Assembly: GCF_030010235.1 (NCBI RefSeq)
Contig: NZ_JASCRS010000001.1
Location: forward strand, 806,001 to 870,000
DNA from: Leucobacter sp. UT-8R-CII-1-4
GTDB lineage: Bacteria > Actinomycetota > Actinomycetes > Actinomycetales > Microbacteriaceae
Direction of reading: 5' to 3'
Length of the DNA stretch: 64,000 nt
Shown here: piece by piece, positions 9,053-16,908 of the stretch
Numbering within the stretch: position 1 is the first letter of the stretch
Layout: each line of letters opens with the position of its first letter
Notes under the pieces: generated by a model
Database searches by the model: none
Told to the model about the DNA's origin: nothing
Seen by the model: only the letters and a program-made list of their open reading frames with translations
Program-made: the position numbers and the translations under genes

Positions 9053-10354
9053 ATGACTAACACTCCTGCGCTGCAAGTTGGCGACATAGTTGAACTCGAT
9101 GTGACCGGAATCGCCCACGGCGGCGTCTGCGTCGCACGTCACGAAGGCCGCGTGGTCTTTGTGTCTGACACCATTCCAGGCGAGCGCGTGCGCGCCCGCG
9201 TCACCGAAGCCCGCAAGAAGTCGTTCGCTCGCGCCGCGACCCTTGAAGTTCTCGAAGCATCAGCGGATCGACGCCCGCACGTGTGGCCAGAGGCCGCGCT
9301 TGACCGCGATCCAGACGAGCGCGCAGGCGGCGCAGAATTCGGCCACATCACTCTAGAACGCCAGCGTGCACTCAAAGCAGAGGTACTGGTTGATGCGCTC
9401 AGCCGTTTCGGCGGCCTCGAAGCAGACACCATCGCCAGCATCTCGGGCGGCTCGCTCGAAGTTGAGGCCGCACCCGGCGACGACGAGGAAAACGGTCTCG
9501 GCTGGCGCACCCGTGTTCGCCTGCACATCGACCCAGAATCAGGTGTCGTCGGCCCATATGCCGCACGCAGCCGCACGGTGATCCCTGTCGAATCGCTGCC
9601 GCTGGCAAGCGAGGGTATTGGCTTTATTGCGCCACTTGATGACCTAATGCCAGACCTCGAAGCAGTAGACCTCATCGCGCCAAGTGCCGATGACCCACGC
9701 ATGCTTGTCTCGTACCCCGGTGAGCGCACTCGCGCCGGCGAAAAGGACACCATTCAGGAGTCGGTCGGCGGACGCGAGTTTTTGGTGCGCGCCGGAGGGT
9801 TCTGGCAGGTTCATCGCGAAGCGCCAAACACGCTGTTCGAAGCCGTGCGCGATGCGATCCTCGAACTGATTGATGCCGGCCGCTTCGACGCTGGCGCAAC
9901 GAACCTTGACCTCTACGGCGGTGCCGGACTTCTCGCCGCAGCGATGGCAGAAGCTGCCGGCCCGACGCTCAAGGTCACCACGGTTGAGGCCGATGCGGGC
10001 GCAACCGACGACGCCGCCGAGAACCTCTCCGAGCTGGTCGGAGCGCTCGCTCTCACCTCACGGGTCGACCGCTACCTGGCCGATCTGTTGAAGGCGCCGG
10101 CCCCCGTGCGCGAGCGTTTGCGTCGCGCAACGGTGGTGCTCGATCCACCGCGTTCGGGTGCTGGTGGCGAAGTTTGTGCTCAGCTCGGCGAATTGCGCCC
10201 GGCGAACCTCGTCTACGTGGCGTGCGACCCGGTTGCCCTTGCGCGGGATACCAAAACCCTCGGCGAACTTGGCTACAAGATCAGTTCATTGCGCGCATTC
10301 GACCTGTTCCCGCACACGCACCACCTAGAGGCGCTTGCGGTATTCACCCGCTAA
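9053..10354 (+). CDS. TrmA/RumA-type class I SAM-dependent RNA methyltransferase
   Basis: The 433-residue protein has an N-terminal TRAM domain (about 8-65, IVELDVTGIAHGGVCVAR), a SAM-binding motif LDLYGGAGLLAA near residue 285, DPPRSGAGGE near 363, and the catalytic-Cys motif VYVACDP near 388. This is the RNA uracil-5 methyltransferase family (23S or tRNA U to m5U). The ATG at 9053 was preferred to a longer frame overlapping the LuxR gene, because the TRAM domain begins right after it. The four Cys that bind the 4Fe-4S cluster in E. coli RlmD are absent, and the equivalent segment reads RAGGAEFGHI. The exact target base cannot be assigned. Confidence 0.88.
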   Translation: MTNTPALQVGDIVELDVTGIAHGGVCVARHEGRVVFVSDTIPGERVRARVTEARKKSFARAATLEVLEASADRRPHVWPEAALDRDPDERAGGAEFGHITLERQRALKAEVLVDALSRFGGLEADTIASISGGSLEVEAAPGDDEENGLGWRTRVRLHIDPESGVVGPYAARSRTVIPVESLPLASEGIGFIAPLDDLMPDLEAVDLIAPSADDPRMLVSYPGERTRAGEKDTIQESVGGREFLVRAGGFWQVHREAPNTLFEAVRDAILELIDAGRFDAGATNLDLYGGAGLLAAAMAEAAGPTLKVTTVEADAGATDDAAENLSELVGALALTSRVDRYLADLLKAPAPVRERLRRATVVLDPPRSGAGGEVCAQLGELRPANLVYVACDPVALARDTKTLGELGYKISSLRAFDLFPHTHHLEALAVFTR

Positions 10355-10374
10355 ATTCGTACTAGCAAATACAA

Positions 10375-10423
10375 AAAGAACCCGCTGCTTTGGCCGTCTG
10401 GCCCGGCAGCGGGTTCTTTTTTT
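10375..10423. terminator. Bidirectional intrinsic terminator
   Basis: The stem AAAGAACCCGCTGC pairs with GCAGCGGGTTCTTT around a 17-base loop and ends in seven T on the plus strand. It also has an A-run on the other side, so it serves the convergent methyltransferase and membrane-protein genes. Confidence 0.9.
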
Positions 10424-10443
10424 GCGCAAATTTCGCAGCGCGT

Positions 10444-10923
10444 CTACTTCAGCGGGTGATTCACCATGATCACCTCGGCGTCGCCAAGCAGATCGTCTTC
10501 ACTGGGGCGAGGATCGCGACCAGCCATAATCGCGAAAATCAGTGCGGCGATAATGCCCGAGAAAGCGATGATTCCGAACGGATTACACAGGGCGATCGAC
10601 ATTCCGAGCGAATCTTCGCCAGCCAGCAAGCTCATCACCGAAACGAGCTCGCCATGCACGCTATCGGGCACCGTGAAGCCAAAGCCGATGGCGCAAAGCC
10701 AAGCGACAACCGTAGCGACATAAAACTGACGACCGACAGGGCGGCCTCGATCAGCCGCGACACGCGCACGGCGTAGCGACCAGATTTGCAACACAATAAA
10801 TGGAACTGTGATCAGTGGAACAAACCAAATAGTGAGTTCTCCCCCGATCCCGAAGGCCCAACGACCAGCCCCCATCCAAACGGCCAAAAAAATTCCGACG
10901 ACACCAAGCACTCGATTTCGCAT
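10444..10923 (-). CDS. Small four-helix membrane protein of unknown function
   Basis: The 159-residue protein has about four transmembrane helices (VLGVVGIFLAVWMGAG, LTIWFVPLITVPFIVLQIW, VATVVAWLCAIGFGFTV, FGIIAFSGIIAALIFAIMAG) and an acidic C-terminus (PRPSEDDLLGDAEVI). I chose the ATG at 10923 because a longer frame would run through the tRNA gene. I do not recognise a named family. It lies between a shared terminator and tRNA-Thr, pointing away from the tRNA. Confidence 0.72.
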   Translation of the reverse strand: MRNRVLGVVGIFLAVWMGAGRWAFGIGGELTIWFVPLITVPFIVLQIWSLRRARVAADRGRPVGRQFYVATVVAWLCAIGFGFTVPDSVHGELVSVMSLLAGEDSLGMSIALCNPFGIIAFSGIIAALIFAIMAGRDPRPSEDDLLGDAEVIMVNHPLK

Positions 10924-10989
10924 AGTCACATAGATGATGTTAGTCTTGTGAGGTTGCCGCGGCACAGTTTGACTGAGTAGCGGCAGCGC

Positions 10990-11061
<72 letters not shown>

Positions 11062-11096
11062 CTGAATTTCTGGCTCGCACTTGTGCGGGCCATTTT

Positions 11097-11148
11097 GCTG
11101 AGTAGCTCAGCAGCTTAGAGCGTACGAACCATAATCACGAGGCCGCGC
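11097..11148 (+). pseudogene. Decayed 5' half of tRNA-Met (CAT)
   Basis: GCTGAGTAGCTCAG and the following D-arm and anticodon-arm sequence (loop ACCATAA) match the tRNA-Met 5' half at 16432-16483 with several substitutions. There is no T-arm or acceptor 3' strand, so it cannot be a working tRNA. It sits 36 bases after tRNA-Thr, the usual place for tRNA-Met, and looks like an attachment-site relic. Confidence 0.7.
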
Positions 11149-11240
11149 TCCGCTCATCCAACACATTCACTCCCTGCGTATCATCGCCAGGGGACTTTTG
11201 CCGTCTGAGGCACGCTCACTCGGACACGAACTAGCGGCAA
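11149..11240 (-). pseudogene. Relic of the XRE regulator 3' end
   Basis: The bases after the tRNA relic track the sequence after 16484: TGCGTATCATCGCCAGGGG here against TGCGCATCGTCGCCAGGGG there, then CTGAGGCAC in both. In the second copy this is the C-terminal coding part of the XRE gene (16451-16801). Here it carries changes and breaks off near 11240, so only the left-end boundary of an element survives. Confidence 0.6.
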
Positions 11241-11314
11241 GGACTTGCAGCCTCAACGGCCGAGATCTCTCCTTTTGTCGTCGACGTGCAGCGGGCACCA
11301 GGCGGCTGTTCAGC

Positions 11315-11370
11315 AAAAAGATTGACCCCCCATCCAGAGAAGCACACGCTTCCTGGCTGGGAGGTCAATC
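11315..11370 (-). terminator. Intrinsic terminator of the RCC1 protein gene
   Basis: On the minus strand, a long imperfect stem begins GATTGACC and closes with GGTCAATC, followed by TTTTT (complement of 11315-11319). It lies just past the stop of the RCC1-repeat gene. Confidence 0.8.
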
Positions 11371-11386
11371 ACGAAGATCAATGAAA

Positions 11387-13366
11387 CTACAGGTTCACGG
11401 TCTGCGCAGGGTTACTCTTTCGACGCTTGCGACCTGCATTGAAACTCCAGGCCCCGACAGCAAGTGCCAGGAGCACCGCACCGGACAAAAGGGCCGGTAG
11501 TAGCGTTTCAGATCCTGTAACGGGAAGACCCGCGACGCCATCCGAGCTTGCATTGGTATCCGGCACCGCTGGGACGGCAGGCCGCTTAGCGATATTGATT
11601 TGGTACTCGATGTCTGTAGTTCCGCCGGGCCCGGTCACCGTCAGAGTGAAATCCGAGGTGCCTGACTCGGTCGGTGTGCCTTCGAGCGTACAAGTGTTTT
11701 CGTTCAGCATGAGGCCAGCGGGGAGCTTGCCGGCAGTGACCTCGCAAGTGTAAGGACCATTTCCAGGCTGCACTGGCACTGGCCATTCGTACCGCTCATC
11801 AACCCAGCCATCTGGTGTTTGCCCGACCTCAATCGTCGGAGCTGCGGCGTAACGGAATCCATTCGAGATGACTGTTCGCGTGGATTCAGGTGCAGTCGCG
11901 CCGTTTGAAAATGCATAGTCAAGGGCCACATCCACAACTCCCGCTGCGTGTGGCGGGGTGACAGCAGTGGCTGCCCCTTCGACACCCGGAGTCACATCGC
12001 TCGCTTGCAGAGCATCAAACGTCACAGCGACCGGAGTGAGTCTCGCAGCGAGCTTGGGAGTCAATGAATCTGTCTGGGTACTATTGCCAAGTTGGCCGCG
12101 AGGATTTCGACCCCAACTGTAGACATAACCTTCAGACGTAAGAACATAGACACCCTCACGAGTAGCAACGAGGTCAACGACTGTCTTTCCTGCCAGTTCG
12201 CCGTTCATATCTGTCAACGTTGGTTCGAGGCGCTGCTCGGTAGTTCCGTCGCCAATTTCACCTGACGAGTTTCTTCCCCAAGCCACGATCTTGCCGGAAG
12301 CAGTTAATGCATAGCCGGTGTATCCGGTTGCAGCGAATCGCACTACTGTCTCTCCAACCAATGCCCCGGATTGCACAACTGGTGTTGGAATGGTCGAGCC
12401 GTCAACGCTGCCAAGTCCGGTAGCACCGGTATTGGTTTCTCCCCAACTCACAAGCTGGCCGGTTTCGAGTAATGCAAACATGAATTGAGCGTTGCCGCCA
12501 ATCTCGACCACACGCTGCCCCGCAAGTGCTCCGGGATCACCGATTCGGGTGAGTACAGGCGTCGTCTGGAGCGAACCGCCGGGATTGTTGTAGTGAGAGA
12601 GATTGCCCCAGCCGAAGACTTGCCCACTTTCTGTGAGCAGATATGCGCCGGTGTTGTTCGCAGCGACCTGTATTGGTCGCTCTCCATTGAGCGGACTCAG
12701 ATCAACAAGTACCGGAGAATCCATTCTCAAAGTCTCTGCGGTGGGGAGAATCTCAGGCGCGCCAAGTGCGCTGTAGCGGTTGTCACCCCACGCAGCCACC
12801 TTGCCTGATTCCGTGAGTGCATATCCGTTGAGTTGGCTTACAGCGACCTGCGTAACGTGTTCGCCGGCAAGAACTCCGGTCATGTCAAGCGCGAGTGGCG
12901 TGCGAGTAGTCGAAGTTGACCCGGTTCCCAATGAACCCATGTAGTTCTCACCCCAGAGAAACACCTCACCTGTCTTCGTCGTGACAAATGTCGCACCCGC
13001 GTGACTTGCGCTGATTGAAGAAATCTCTTGCCCGGAAAGAACGCCATTCATGTTTACGGGGATAGGGTTCACCTGAAACGCCGCGTTCCCGACTCCGAGC
13101 TGGCCACCGTCGTTCATGCCCCAGCTGTAGAGTCGACCATCGATGCCTAACCCGGTAAAGGCGTCTCGCGATCCACCGATCATGGTGAACTGCTGGGCGA
13201 TTGGCAAGGCTTCAAGCGACACGCTAGTTCCGCCAGTTTCGGGGCCAACTTGAGGCGTAATCTGTGGGGCTGCAGATGCTGCTGCGGCGGCGGGGGCCAC
13301 CAGTCCCACCGCCAGTAGGGCGGCGACAGCCCCAACTGACAGAAAATTCCTATGTGGACGACTCAC
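11387..13366 (-). CDS. RCC1-repeat LPXTG wall-anchored surface protein
   Basis: The protein has 659 residues. It carries a signal peptide (residues 1-33, ending AAAAASA), then about seven RCC1-type repeats with a W-G core (LYSWGMNDGGQLG, VFLWGENYMGSLG, VAAWGDNRYSALG, IVAWGRNSSGEIG, VYSWGRNPRGQLG and two weaker ones) predicted to form a beta-propeller. A putative-Ig domain (YTCEVTAGKLPAGL, LEGTPTESGTSDF) and a sorting signal LPVTG + hydrophobic helix + RKRRK follow. The GTG start has TTTAGGAGCATTTT in front. It is secreted and wall-anchored; the ligand is unknown. It is divergent from the sigma/anti-sigma fusion gene, which may control it. Confidence 0.88.
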   Translation of the reverse strand: MSRPHRNFLSVGAVAALLAVGLVAPAAAAASAAPQITPQVGPETGGTSVSLEALPIAQQFTMIGGSRDAFTGLGIDGRLYSWGMNDGGQLGVGNAAFQVNPIPVNMNGVLSGQEISSISASHAGATFVTTKTGEVFLWGENYMGSLGTGSTSTTRTPLALDMTGVLAGEHVTQVAVSQLNGYALTESGKVAAWGDNRYSALGAPEILPTAETLRMDSPVLVDLSPLNGERPIQVAANNTGAYLLTESGQVFGWGNLSHYNNPGGSLQTTPVLTRIGDPGALAGQRVVEIGGNAQFMFALLETGQLVSWGETNTGATGLGSVDGSTIPTPVVQSGALVGETVVRFAATGYTGYALTASGKIVAWGRNSSGEIGDGTTEQRLEPTLTDMNGELAGKTVVDLVATREGVYVLTSEGYVYSWGRNPRGQLGNSTQTDSLTPKLAARLTPVAVTFDALQASDVTPGVEGAATAVTPPHAAGVVDVALDYAFSNGATAPESTRTVISNGFRYAAAPTIEVGQTPDGWVDERYEWPVPVQPGNGPYTCEVTAGKLPAGLMLNENTCTLEGTPTESGTSDFTLTVTGPGGTTDIEYQINIAKRPAVPAVPDTNASSDGVAGLPVTGSETLLPALLSGAVLLALAVGAWSFNAGRKRRKSNPAQTVNL

Positions 13367-13554
13367 AAAATGCTCCTAAATGGCTATTACCTGCTCGCTT
13401 CAGAAAGCAGGTGAGTTGGTTTTCCCGAGGCAAACTCAAGCCAAGAAACGCCCGCCATTCTCTTGGCTGGCGCGACCTCGGCAGGCCTCTAATAGATAGG
13501 TGCGACCTGGGCCGTGGAGGTGACACGATGTTACCATTCTGTGACAATCGGTGA

Positions 13555-13640
13555 GATGGCCCGCCACTCTGTTCATTTGAAACGGTCGATATTTGGGGGA
13601 ATCCCTGGGGAGGGAGACCGACCGTTGCGGGCGGGCCATC
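13555..13640. repeat. Nested inverted repeat in the RCC1/sigma divergent spacer
   Basis: GATGGCCCGCC (13555-13565) pairs perfectly with GGCGGGCCATC (13630-13640). Inside it AACGGTCG (13581-13588) pairs with CGACCGTT (13619-13626). The centre is G-rich (GGGGGAATCCCTGGGGAGGG). It lies in the 451-base spacer 13367-13817 and could be a structured leader of the sigma-fusion transcript, an operator, or a small relic element. Confidence 0.6.
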
Positions 13641-13817
13641 CAGGAAGAGGACACTTCGGAGGGGGAGTCCAACGGGCCTCTTCTCTCATTAGGTGTGACC
13701 AGGTTCGCGAAAGTGACAAGCTGTTGCGAATTTCTTCGCGATAACCCAAGAATTGATGAACGTGCGCGCCTCTGCTCGGTCGGATCGATATCCTCAAGTT
13801 GGTGAACAGGGGAGAAA

Positions 13818-15521
13818 ATGAGCGAGAGCGAAAGAGACGAAGGAACAGAGCCATCGGATGCTTCGCTCCTGCGAGACGCTAAGGCAGGAGATGCAACCGC
13901 TTTTTCGAGGTTGTGGCACAGACATAGCGGCGCAGCAACATCGTCTGTTCGCGCGCTCGCCCGCGGAGACGTGGACGATGTAGTTGCTGAAGCTTTCACT
14001 GCGATATGGGAGCAACTACAGCGAGGCGTGGGTCCGGACTCGCAGTTTCGCCCATATCTGGTCACCGTGGCCAAGAACATCGCGGCTTCAAACCATCGGC
14101 ACCGCCAGAGAGTATTCACCAATTTTGAGTTCCCAGAAGAGGGGCTTCCTAGCGCAGCGGCGAGTGTTGACTCGCGCTTTGAGAACGAGTCCATCATCGA
14201 GGCATTCCAACGCCTCCCTGAACAGTGGCAGCGAATACTGTGGCTCTCCACGGTCGAAGGCCTGCCAAGGGCAGAGGTTTCTGAGGCACTAGGGCTCACC
14301 CCAAACACTGTTTCAGTGACTGTGCGCCGAGCAAAAGAAGGTCTTCGTCTTGCCTGGCTGCGTACTCATATTCCAGCGGCAGGATTGGGTTGCGGCACTG
14401 AGTTCCCGTCTTTGTTGCCTGAATATGTTCGTGAGAGCACTCCAGCCTCGCGGATTGATGCGGTCCGAGCGCATCTTGCCACCTGCAGCTCGTGCGCGCA
14501 AACATGCGATGTGTTGAAGATCGAAAACCAAAAGCTGGAGTCCCGCACGATCAGCACCCGCCTCCGCGGAACCGCCGCAGCAGTTCTCGCTCTTGCCAGC
14601 GCCGGCGGCATTCTTCGCGCGTCCGATGACGGTGATGCCACCGAGGAAGCGCGCGCAGCCCTAGCGCCAAAGAGCGAGGGCCCGCTGGCAGCTAACCCGC
14701 GCCGTCGTGTTCTCGCAGGTGCGGCAGCAGTTCTGGCGCTCGGAATACTTGCTTCTAGTCCCTTCGCGTATGGGTGGCTCTCGCTTGGAACAAATGATGG
14801 AACCATCCCCGAAACACAAGTAGAAGTGAAGACAGACCACGAGGGAAGTGGAGCTCAAAAAGAGGGCAGAGCAACAGACGACTCAGCTGGACATGGCTCA
14901 GACGACGATGGTCAATCACACATTAATCGAGGCGGCGATGCCACTAACTCGGATGAGGGTGAGAAGAAACCTGGTGAGCATCCATCCAGAACTCCGCACG
15001 GCCAGCCCTTAGCGCTATCCGTTCGCTCAGAGGCAACCAATGTTGACACTCTCCCGCCCCACCTTACTGGAACTGCGCAGCCAGGAACGCTTGTGAAAAT
15101 CATTGCAAATAGCGACGCGCATTCCGTGCAAGTCGGCGACGGCGGTGAGTGGGCATTTGATCTCGCAGCGTTCCCATTCAGCTCTGGCGTTCATTCAGTA
15201 ACGGTTCGTTCTGGCACTGGAGCGTCTACAGTATCGCGGCAGCTGAGCTTCACAGTTGAAGTCCCTGAGGTGGCGCGGATAAACGAAGCATCTGCCAAAC
15301 AACCTGATGCTTTTCACATCAGAGTAACTGGCCAGCCTGGCGCTGACATCTGTTGGAACACCCCCACGGGAAGCTTGAACAGGCTAACTCTTGATGCTCA
15401 AGGCCATGCACGTACCGCGACAATGACCGGCTGGAGCGACCAGTACGTCAATGTTTCCTACTGCGAACGTGAGCGTTACGGTCCGAGCACCCGCATTTGG
15501 ACAATTACTGGGATCCAGTAG
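13818..15521 (+). CDS. ECF-type sigma factor fused to zinc anti-sigma, transmembrane helix and Ig-like domain
   Basis: The protein has 567 residues. It carries sigma region 2 (about 15-95, with DVDDVVAEAFTAIWEQL), sigma region 4 (about 125-180, LPEQWQRILWLSTVEGLPRAEVSEALGLT), and a zinc anti-sigma motif H219-x3-C223-x2-C226 (AHLATCSSC). One transmembrane helix (about 298-320, after RRR) follows, then an acidic Ser/Asp/Gly-rich linker and an extracytoplasmic Ig-like domain (about 400-560). ATG 13818 follows GGGGAG. The layout resembles ECF families with fused anti-sigma/membrane extensions. A membrane-held sigma factor sensing outside through its Ig domain, released by proteolysis, is a plausible inference. 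The divergent RCC1 surface protein is a likely target or partner. Confidence 0.85.
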   Translation: MSESERDEGTEPSDASLLRDAKAGDATAFSRLWHRHSGAATSSVRALARGDVDDVVAEAFTAIWEQLQRGVGPDSQFRPYLVTVAKNIAASNHRHRQRVFTNFEFPEEGLPSAAASVDSRFENESIIEAFQRLPEQWQRILWLSTVEGLPRAEVSEALGLTPNTVSVTVRRAKEGLRLAWLRTHIPAAGLGCGTEFPSLLPEYVRESTPASRIDAVRAHLATCSSCAQTCDVLKIENQKLESRTISTRLRGTAAAVLALASAGGILRASDDGDATEEARAALAPKSEGPLAANPRRRVLAGAAAVLALGILASSPFAYGWLSLGTNDGTIPETQVEVKTDHEGSGAQKEGRATDDSAGHGSDDDGQSHINRGGDATNSDEGEKKPGEHPSRTPHGQPLALSVRSEATNVDTLPPHLTGTAQPGTLVKIIANSDAHSVQVGDGGEWAFDLAAFPFSSGVHSVTVRSGTGASTVSRQLSFTVEVPEVARINEASAKQPDAFHIRVTGQPGADICWNTPTGSLNRLTLDAQGHARTATMTGWSDQYVNVSYCERERYGPSTRIWTITGIQ

Positions 15522-15551
15522 CAAAACTTCCCGACGCATCTTTGCAGCCTC

Positions 15552-15682
15552 ACCACGCGCTCCTTGGTATCGATCGTGTACCTGTCCGACAAAGTGCCCG
15601 CGGTTCGAAGGAGTGAATCATGACAGAAGGAATCAGGGTACGAATCGGGAATGATCTGCGAAACATTCGCGCTGTTCCATAA
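15552..15682 (+). pseudogene. Truncated 5' end of the element's ssb gene
   Basis: The upstream leader, the ribosome site GAAGGAGTGAATC and the first codons (MTEGIRVRIGNDLR, from ATG 15620) match the start of the SSB gene at 43942 (MSEGIRVRIGSDIR) and its leader. The frame stops after 20 residues at 15680-15682. It is a right-end relic of a related conjugative element. Confidence 0.8.
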
Positions 15683-15724
15683 CCAGGGCAGAGAACGGCA
15701 CTTTGCTGCTCATCGCTACGCCGC

Positions 15725-15808
15725 CTAATCTCCCTCGGCTGCGGTCTTGTCTGGAAGGAAACCCATCCAATGACCGTTGTCGGCAATTACGACTGGTGCG
15801 GGGAGCAC
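15725..15808 (-). pseudogene. Duplicated 3' fragment of nrdH
   Basis: Read on the minus strand, this encodes APVVIADNGHWMGFLPDK plus a short tail and TAG. It aligns with the last 26 residues of the neighbouring NrdH (APVVVTDTDHWTGFRPD). There is no start codon or CxxC motif, so it is a degraded tandem copy of the nrdH 3' end. Confidence 0.75.
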
Positions 15809-15819
15809 TACTTTGCGGC

Positions 15820-16047
15820 TCATTTTGCTGCTTCGGTCGCGATCATGTCGGGACGGAAACCTGTCCAGTGATCGGTATCAGTCACCACGACGGGTGCGCT
15901 CATGTATCCGAGTGATTTCACCAGTTCAAGAGCTTCAGCGTTTTCGGTGAGGTCGACAATCTCGTAGTCGAGGCCCTTGCTATCCAAAGCCCGATACGTT
16001 GATTTGCACTGCACGCAGCTTGGCTTGCTGTAGACGGTGATTGCCAT
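15820..16047 (-). CDS. nrdH: NrdH-type glutaredoxin-like redoxin
   Basis: The 75-residue protein has the NrdH active site C11-V-Q-C14 (KPSCVQC) and the C-terminal WTGFRPD motif. This is the thioredoxin-fold electron donor of class Ib ribonucleotide reductase, reduced by thioredoxin reductase. The ATG at 16047 follows an ideal AGGAGG; a longer in-frame extension upstream has no support. nrdI, nrdE and nrdF do not follow. Instead, a broken copy of its own 3' end lies downstream, so this is an isolated copy on the island. Confidence 0.9.
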   Translation of the reverse strand: MAITVYSKPSCVQCKSTYRALDSKGLDYEIVDLTENAEALELVKSLGYMSAPVVVTDTDHWTGFRPDMIATEAAK

Positions 16048-16431
16048 GATGTCCTCCTGAATGTAAGACGCACTCTCTCGCGCATCCTCCACATCAAATT
16101 TCTTTTCCCTTTTGGGTGATTCATCACCCTTAGAGACAGCACGGAGCTGTCCACCGGCGTCAAGCTGGCAACGCGCGGCACGCAGTGACGGGCGAGGCAG
16201 TAAGCCGGTTGATTGCGGAGCGATGGAACGTAAAATGCGCTTGCGCAAAAGGAAAAAGAAATATGAACAGCACGCGAAACGTGTCCGAAAGCATGCACTT
16301 GCTGTCATGAAAGTTGTTCCACGACTAGGTTTTCCGACACACCTCAGTCGCGGAATAGCTTCAAGAATTGGCGTGAAACGCACACCAGGTGATAGTCTTC
16401 TACGGTTGCCTAAAGCAACACACAGTGATGT
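16048..16431. other. Spacer upstream of nrdH without a recognisable gene
   Basis: It contains the nrdH leader and a Lys/Arg-rich open frame near 16210-16440 without a ribosome site. I see no supported gene in it. Confidence 0.4.
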
Positions 16432-16483
16432 GGCTGAGTAGCTCAGCTGGTTAGAGCGCACGACTCATAATCGTGAGGTCGCG
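16432..16483 (+). pseudogene. 5' half of tRNA-Met (CAT) at the element's left end
   Basis: GGCTGAGTAGCTCAGCTGG begins a perfect D-arm and anticodon arm (ACGAC-TCATAAT-CGT, anticodon CAT), but after GAGGTCGCG the T-arm and acceptor 3' strand are missing. It overlaps the 3' end of the XRE gene. It is better preserved than the copy at 11097 and probably marks an attachment-site junction. Confidence 0.72.
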
Positions 16484-16801
16484 TTCCTTGACCCCAACAC
16501 TTTGCTCACCACTCGCCCCTTGCGCATCGTCGCCAGGGGCTTTTTTGTCACCTGAGGCACTTTCGCTCGGGCGCGAACGACCGACAAGAGCGTCAAGATC
16601 GACATCGAAAAGGTCGGCCAACCCAATAACTTCCTCAAGCGTCCACCGAGTTGCGCCACCCATCTTGTTGCTGAACGCTGACGGCGTAAGACCAATGTGC
16701 GCAGCAACGAACTTCTGCGACCACTTTTTCAAGAAGCGAAGATGATTGACACGCTGCGAAACAAGATCGTATGCAGTGGCTTCAAACTGTGGTTCTCCCA
16801 T
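16451..16801 (-). CDS. XRE-family transcriptional regulator at the element left end
   Basis: The 116-residue protein has an N-terminal Cro/CI-type helix-turn-helix (about 15-70: WSQKFVAAHIGLTPSAFSNKMGG, then WTLEEVIGLADLFDVDLDALVG) and a hydrophilic Gly/Ser/Asp tail. The tail is read through the tRNA-Met fragment, so the natural C-terminus may differ. The start has no Shine-Dalgarno sequence, but GATAAT (complement of 16811-16816) lies nine bases upstream, as for a leaderless transcript. It is divergent from another small helix-turn-helix gene at 16909, a CI/Cro-like arrangement that probably controls the element. Confidence 0.78.
   Translation of the reverse strand: MGEPQFEATAYDLVSQRVNHLRFLKKWSQKFVAAHIGLTPSAFSNKMGGATRWTLEEVIGLADLFDVDLDALVGRSRPSESASGDKKAPGDDAQGASGEQSVGVKERDLTIMSRAL
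16515..16546 (+). terminator. Plus-strand hairpin with T-tract
   Basis: GCCCCT (16515-16520) pairs with AGGGGC (16535-16540) and is followed by TTTTTT. It would end plus-strand transcription entering from the tRNA-Met fragment. It lies inside the 3' coding part of the XRE gene. Confidence 0.55.
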
Positions 16802-16810
16802 GCTATGAAG

Positions 16811-16908
16811 ATTATCCCGACACCCTGAACAAATCCATTCTTATTTAAAGAAACATTCAGAGTCTGAGATTAGTTCAGGAAATGTGGATTTCATGATAAT
16901 GTCTGAAT
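16811..16908. promoter_or_regulatory. Divergent promoter/operator region of the regulator pair
   Basis: GATAAT -10-like hexamers face each way (16811-16816 on minus, 16895-16900 on plus), nine and eight bases from the respective start codons. Between them CCTGAAC (16824-16830) is inverted at GTTCAGG (16873-16879), and ATTCAGA (16855-16861) at TCTGAAT (16902-16908). These half-sites are candidate operators for the two regulators. Confidence 0.45.

Noticed and set aside
16112..16441. Lys/Arg-rich plus-strand frame upstream of the XRE gene
   Set aside because: No ribosome site and no recognisable family; part overlaps the nrdH leader and tRNA fragment.
16432..16483. Working tRNA-Met gene
   Set aside because: The T-arm and the 3' acceptor strand are absent, so it cannot fold as a full tRNA.
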